Notes under the pieces: model-generated
The model's input: the letters and a program-made list of their open reading frames with translations, nothing else
Told to the model about the DNA's origin: nothing
Database searches by the model: none
Position numbers and translations under genes: made by a program
Source of the DNA: Oscillospiraceae bacterium
GTDB taxonomy: Bacteria > Bacillota > Clostridia > Oscillospirales > CAG-272
Assembly: GCA_003343845.1 (NCBI GenBank)
Contig: QAKK01000008.1
Coordinates: forward strand, 17,847 to 81,846
Reading direction: 5' to 3'
DNA length: 64,000 nt
Shown here: positions 61,134-64,000 of the stretch, one piece after another
How positions within the stretch are numbered: position 1 is the first letter of the stretch
Layout of the letters: each line of letters opens with the position of its first letter

Positions 61134-63512
61134 ATGGCATTTACACAGAAAACACTTTCCATGCTGGAATATGACAAGGTGACGGCGCTGCTTGCCGCCG
61201 CTGCGCTCACCGAGGGTGCGCGGGCAAAGGCGCTCTGCCTTGTGCCGAGCGGGGACGAGGCGACCGTACTGCGCCGTCAACAGGTGACGGCGGATGCACG
61301 CCGTCTGATCGACGCCAAGGGATACCCGTCTTTCGGCGGCGTCCGCGATGTGTCGGGGGCGCTTGCGCGTGCCGGACGCGGCGCGATGCTGCAGCCGCTC
61401 GAGCTGCTCGAGGTTGCCGATCTTCTGCGCGTGAGCCGCGCGCTGTTTGACTACAGCAAGACCGACAAGCCGTTTGAGACGGTACTTGACGAGACCTTTT
61501 CGCTCATCGTGACGAATCGCCGCCTCGAAGATACCATCACGCGCTCCATCCTCGCCGAGGATCAGATCGCGGACGAGGCAAGCTCCGAGCTTGCCGAGAT
61601 CCGCCGCAAGATCCGCGCGGCGAACAATAAGATCAAGGACACGCTGCAAAAGTTTATCAGCGGCGGCTACGGAAAGCTGCTGCAGGAAAACATCGTGACC
61701 ATGCGCAACGACCGCTACGTCGTGCCGGTCAAGGTGGAGCACAGGAACGAGATCAAGGGGCTTGTGCATGATACATCGGCATCCGGCGCGACCGTGTTCA
61801 TCGAGCCGGTCTCCATCGTCGAGGCAAATAACGAGCTGAAGCTGCTGAAAAGCAGGGAAGAGCACGAAATTGAGAAGATCCTCTATGCGTTGTCCTCCCT
61901 TTGTGCCGAGGCGGCGGATACGCTGAACAGCAACTATCATCTCATCACCGAAATTGCCTTTGCATTTACCTGCGCGAGCCTTGCCGAGCAGATGAAGGCA
62001 AGCGCCGTGCTTCCCGCCAAGACGAAGGCGTTCAACCTGCGCCGCGCGGTGCATCCGCTGCTCGACCGCGCCACAGCCGTGCCGATCGACGTGCGCCTCG
62101 GCGACGACTTTGACACGCTGGTCATCACAGGTCCGAACACCGGCGGCAAGACGGTCACGCTAAAGACGGCGGGGCTGCTTGCCCTGATGTATCAGTCCGG
62201 CTTGCAGCTGCCCGCGTCACCGAATTCTACCATGTGCGTGTTCGACGACGTCCTTGTGGACATCGGTGACGAGCAGAGCATCGAACAGTCGCTCTCCACC
62301 TTCTCGGCGCATATGGTCAATATTGTCGATATTTTAGGGCGGGTCACGCCGAATTCGCTGGTGCTCCTCGACGAGCTCGGCGCGGGCACGGATCCGATCG
62401 AGGGCGCGGCGCTTGCCGTGTCCATCCTTGAGAATCTGCGCAGCCACGGTGCGCGCATTGCCGCCACCACGCACTATGCGGAGCTGAAGGCTTATGCCAT
62501 CGAGACCGACGGCGTCACCAATGCCTCCTGCGAGTTTGACATTGAGACGCTGCGCCCCACCTACAAGCTCATCATCGGCACGCCCGGCAAGTCGAATGCG
62601 TTCGCCATTTCCGAGCGGTTGGGTATCCCGCGCTCCATCGTCGAGCATGCAAACGCCATGATCTCGGGCGACAGCAAGCGCTTTGAAAACGTGATTGAAA
62701 AGCTGGAAGCCGACCGTATCCGCATGGAACACGCCCGTGAAGAAACCGAGCGGATGCGGGACGAGTACGAGGCGTTCCGCGCAAAATCCGAGGCGGAGAT
62801 CAAACGCGCTCGGGACGATGCAGCCCGCGAGAAGGAAAAAGCACAGGCGCAGGCAAAGCGCATGGTGCAGAGCGCGCGCGAATCCAGCGAGTATATCTTA
62901 AATGAAATCTCGACGTTGAAGAAAAAGCGTGCCGAGGAGATCAAAAAAGAGGAACTTGAAAAGGCACGGCAGTCGATCCGCGCCGAGCTGCGCGCAAAAA
63001 GCGGCGAATATGACCCGATCGAGGATCTGACCGACACCGACTATGTGCTGCCGCGCCCGCTTGTCAAGGGCGACACGGTACTCATCATGAGCATCGGGCA
63101 GACCGGTACGGTGCTCAGCCCCGCCGATAAAAACGGCATGGTGCGCGTGCAGGCAGGCAGAGTCATGACCCGCACCGAAGAAAAGAACCTCAAACTGATC
63201 GAAAAGCAGAGCGGTGCCGTGCAGAAGAACAAGGACAAGCGCGCATATAAAAATACGGTTGTCAAGTCCTTCAGCCCGGAGCTGGACATCCGCGGCATGT
63301 ACGGCGACGATGCCTGCTTCATGCTGGATAAGTATCTGGACGACGCCGCACTTGCCGGCATTCACACCGTGCGCATCATCCACGGCAAGGGGACCGGTGC
63401 GCTGAAAGCCGCCGTGTGGCAGTTCTTGCGCGGCGACCGCCGCGTGGAATCCTATCGGCTCGGCAGCTTTGGTGAGGGTGATGCGGGCGTCACCGTGGTC
63501 GAGGTCAAGTGA
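61134..63512 (+). CDS. mutS2: MutS2 (recombination and ribosome-rescue ATPase with Smr nuclease domain)
   Basis: MutS2 acts against recombination in some bacteria and splits collided ribosomes in Bacillus. The clamp region is followed by Walker A GPNTGGKTVTLK (about 333), Walker B LVLLDELGAGTDP, a long charged coiled coil (about 510-620) and a C-terminal Smr domain (about 715-792) with LDIRGMYGDDA and IIHGKGTGALK. ATG 61134 follows AAGGACTTGAAT. Length 792. Confidence 0.97.
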   Translation: MAFTQKTLSMLEYDKVTALLAAAALTEGARAKALCLVPSGDEATVLRRQQVTADARRLIDAKGYPSFGGVRDVSGALARAGRGAMLQPLELLEVADLLRVSRALFDYSKTDKPFETVLDETFSLIVTNRRLEDTITRSILAEDQIADEASSELAEIRRKIRAANNKIKDTLQKFISGGYGKLLQENIVTMRNDRYVVPVKVEHRNEIKGLVHDTSASGATVFIEPVSIVEANNELKLLKSREEHEIEKILYALSSLCAEAADTLNSNYHLITEIAFAFTCASLAEQMKASAVLPAKTKAFNLRRAVHPLLDRATAVPIDVRLGDDFDTLVITGPNTGGKTVTLKTAGLLALMYQSGLQLPASPNSTMCVFDDVLVDIGDEQSIEQSLSTFSAHMVNIVDILGRVTPNSLVLLDELGAGTDPIEGAALAVSILENLRSHGARIAATTHYAELKAYAIETDGVTNASCEFDIETLRPTYKLIIGTPGKSNAFAISERLGIPRSIVEHANAMISGDSKRFENVIEKLEADRIRMEHAREETERMRDEYEAFRAKSEAEIKRARDDAAREKEKAQAQAKRMVQSARESSEYILNEISTLKKKRAEEIKKEELEKARQSIRAELRAKSGEYDPIEDLTDTDYVLPRPLVKGDTVLIMSIGQTGTVLSPADKNGMVRVQAGRVMTRTEEKNLKLIEKQSGAVQKNKDKRAYKNTVVKSFSPELDIRGMYGDDACFMLDKYLDDAALAGIHTVRIIHGKGTGALKAAVWQFLRGDRRVESYRLGSFGEGDAGVTVVEVK

Positions 63513-63520
63513 GGCGCGGA

Positions 63521-63874
63521 ATGGATAAGAAAATATATACAATCGATCTGCGCGAGGGACTTCCGGATGTGGATGCGGCGCTGCGCATTCTGGAATACCA
63601 GTTTGCCTCCGCCGCCGCCATCGGCGAGCGCGTGGTCAAGGTCGTGCACGGCTGCGGTTCCACCGTGCGCGGCGGCGGCCGCCTGCGCACCGAGGTGCGC
63701 CGCTGGGGGCGGAATGACAGGCGCGTCGGTCTTGCAGTCAAGGGTGAGAATTTTGCGGTCGAGAATCCGCAGGCACGTTACCTTGTCGAAAAGTTTCCGC
63801 ATGTCGCCGCAGATGAGGATCTCGGGCAGCACAACGAAGAGATCACGCTGTTTTTCATCCAGGCAAGAAAATAA
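63521..63874 (+). CDS. Small divergent Smr-like protein (117 aa)
   Basis: It begins MDKKIYTIDLREGLPDVDAA and contains VVKVVHGCGSTVRGGGRLR, which parallels the LDxxG and HGxGxG motifs of the Smr nuclease fold. The usual LDLHG is replaced by IDLREG and the glycine loop reads HGCGST, so activity is uncertain. It starts eight bases after mutS2, whose own Smr domain keeps LDIRG and HGKGTG. ATG 63521 has GAGG nearby. It may be a partner or divergent copy of that domain. Confidence 0.8.
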   Translation: MDKKIYTIDLREGLPDVDAALRILEYQFASAAAIGERVVKVVHGCGSTVRGGGRLRTEVRRWGRNDRRVGLAVKGENFAVENPQARYLVEKFPHVAADEDLGQHNEEITLFFIQARK

Positions 63875-63900
63875 AGTTTTTATTCTTTCAAAACCGCGCG

Positions 63901-64000
63901 TTGTAAAATGAAGTTGCAATAGTAAAAAAGAATCTATAGTGATGAACCTATGGTAGAATTGAGTCACCACAACCAATTCCGAAAGGACCATCACTATGGG
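63901..64000 (+). mobile_element. Probable left end of an insertion sequence, cut by window edge
   Basis: The base composition changes abruptly to AT-rich at about 63875. TTGTAAAATGAAGTTGCAA (63901-63919) resembles the terminal repeats I recall for IS30-family elements. It is followed by TGGTAGAAT (extended -10, 63951-63959), the ribosome site GAAAGGA (63981-63987) and an ATG at 63996. ATAGTGATG (63936-63944) is the exact inverse of CATCACTAT (63989-63997), which would hide that ATG in a hairpin. Only five coding bases are visible, so the family is a guess. Confidence 0.45.

Noticed and set aside
1..64000. tRNA, rRNA, tmRNA and CRISPR arrays
   Set aside because: Intergenic regions were read on both strands; no cloverleaf-like text, GTTCGAATC-type loops or regularly spaced repeats were seen.

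Overview
The window is 64 kb of GC-rich DNA from an endospore-forming member of the Firmicutes, most likely class Clostridia (an Oscillospirales-like gut lineage is a guess from GC content and gene order). The evidence is Spo0A, SpoIIGA with pro-sigma-E, YlbJ, YqfC, YqfD and YtfJ/GerW, Clostridia/Bacillus-type operon order, Firmicutes-type Shine-Dalgarno sites, and many TTGACA-17-TATAAT promoters. Almost everything is core chromosome. Accessory DNA is limited to a 276-bp MITE-like element (38906-39181) and what looks like the left end of an insertion sequence running off the right edge (63901-64000).

Layout. 1-7908 (+): metK (5' end cut), a small unknown membrane protein behind a hairpin that covers its ribosome site, recD2, comFC-like, mreB/mbl, pepD and a ComEC-like metallo-beta-lactamase protein. 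7953-17610 (-): lon, ysxC, an M50 protease, scpA, scpB, DUF2953, ytfJ/gerW, a dacF-type carboxypeptidase, a pseudouridine synthase and a GNAT-like protein in one co-oriented series, followed by separately promoted spo0A. 17941-38389 (+): infC-rpmI-rplT with an attenuator leader, a SpoU methyltransferase, dprA, topA, trmFO, plsX, rnc, smc, ftsY, rdgB, yhbY, nadD, yqeK, an LCP protein, rsfS, leuS and rpsU. 38440-43993 (mostly -): an unknown protein, the MITE, an FkbM methyltransferase, a HIT protein (+), lysC and an ABC exporter. 44131-55130 (+): a DUF1015 protein, spoIIGA-sigE, rpmE, hflX, a YigZ protein, dgt-dnaG-sigA and an orphan solute-binding lipoprotein. 55221-56350 (-): a small zinc-site protein and ylbJ. 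56437-63874 (+): yqfC-yqfD-phoH-ybeY-era-recO-mutS2 and a small Smr-like gene.

How the genes work together. The window carries the sporulation master regulator (Spo0A), the mother-cell sigma factor with its activating protease (SigE, SpoIIGA), and genes whose homologues act in the mother cell or forespore. It also holds chromosome organisation genes (smc, scpA, scpB), a DNA repair and uptake set (recD2, dprA, recO, mutS2, comFC-like) and ribosome biogenesis and translation genes (infC, rpmI, rplT, rpsU, rpmE, rsfS, ybeY, era, ysxC, yhbY).

I found no complete new system. The most unusual signals are at the RNA level. An 18-bp stem covers the ribosome site of the 94-residue membrane protein. 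In lon and topA a perfect hairpin lies between an identical GAAAGGA Shine-Dalgarno and an otherwise too-distant ATG. infC has an ATT start behind an intrinsic terminator. The MITE supplies the last codons of a methyltransferase gene. I saw no tRNA, rRNA or CRISPR, and no gene-free stretch exceeds 300 bases.
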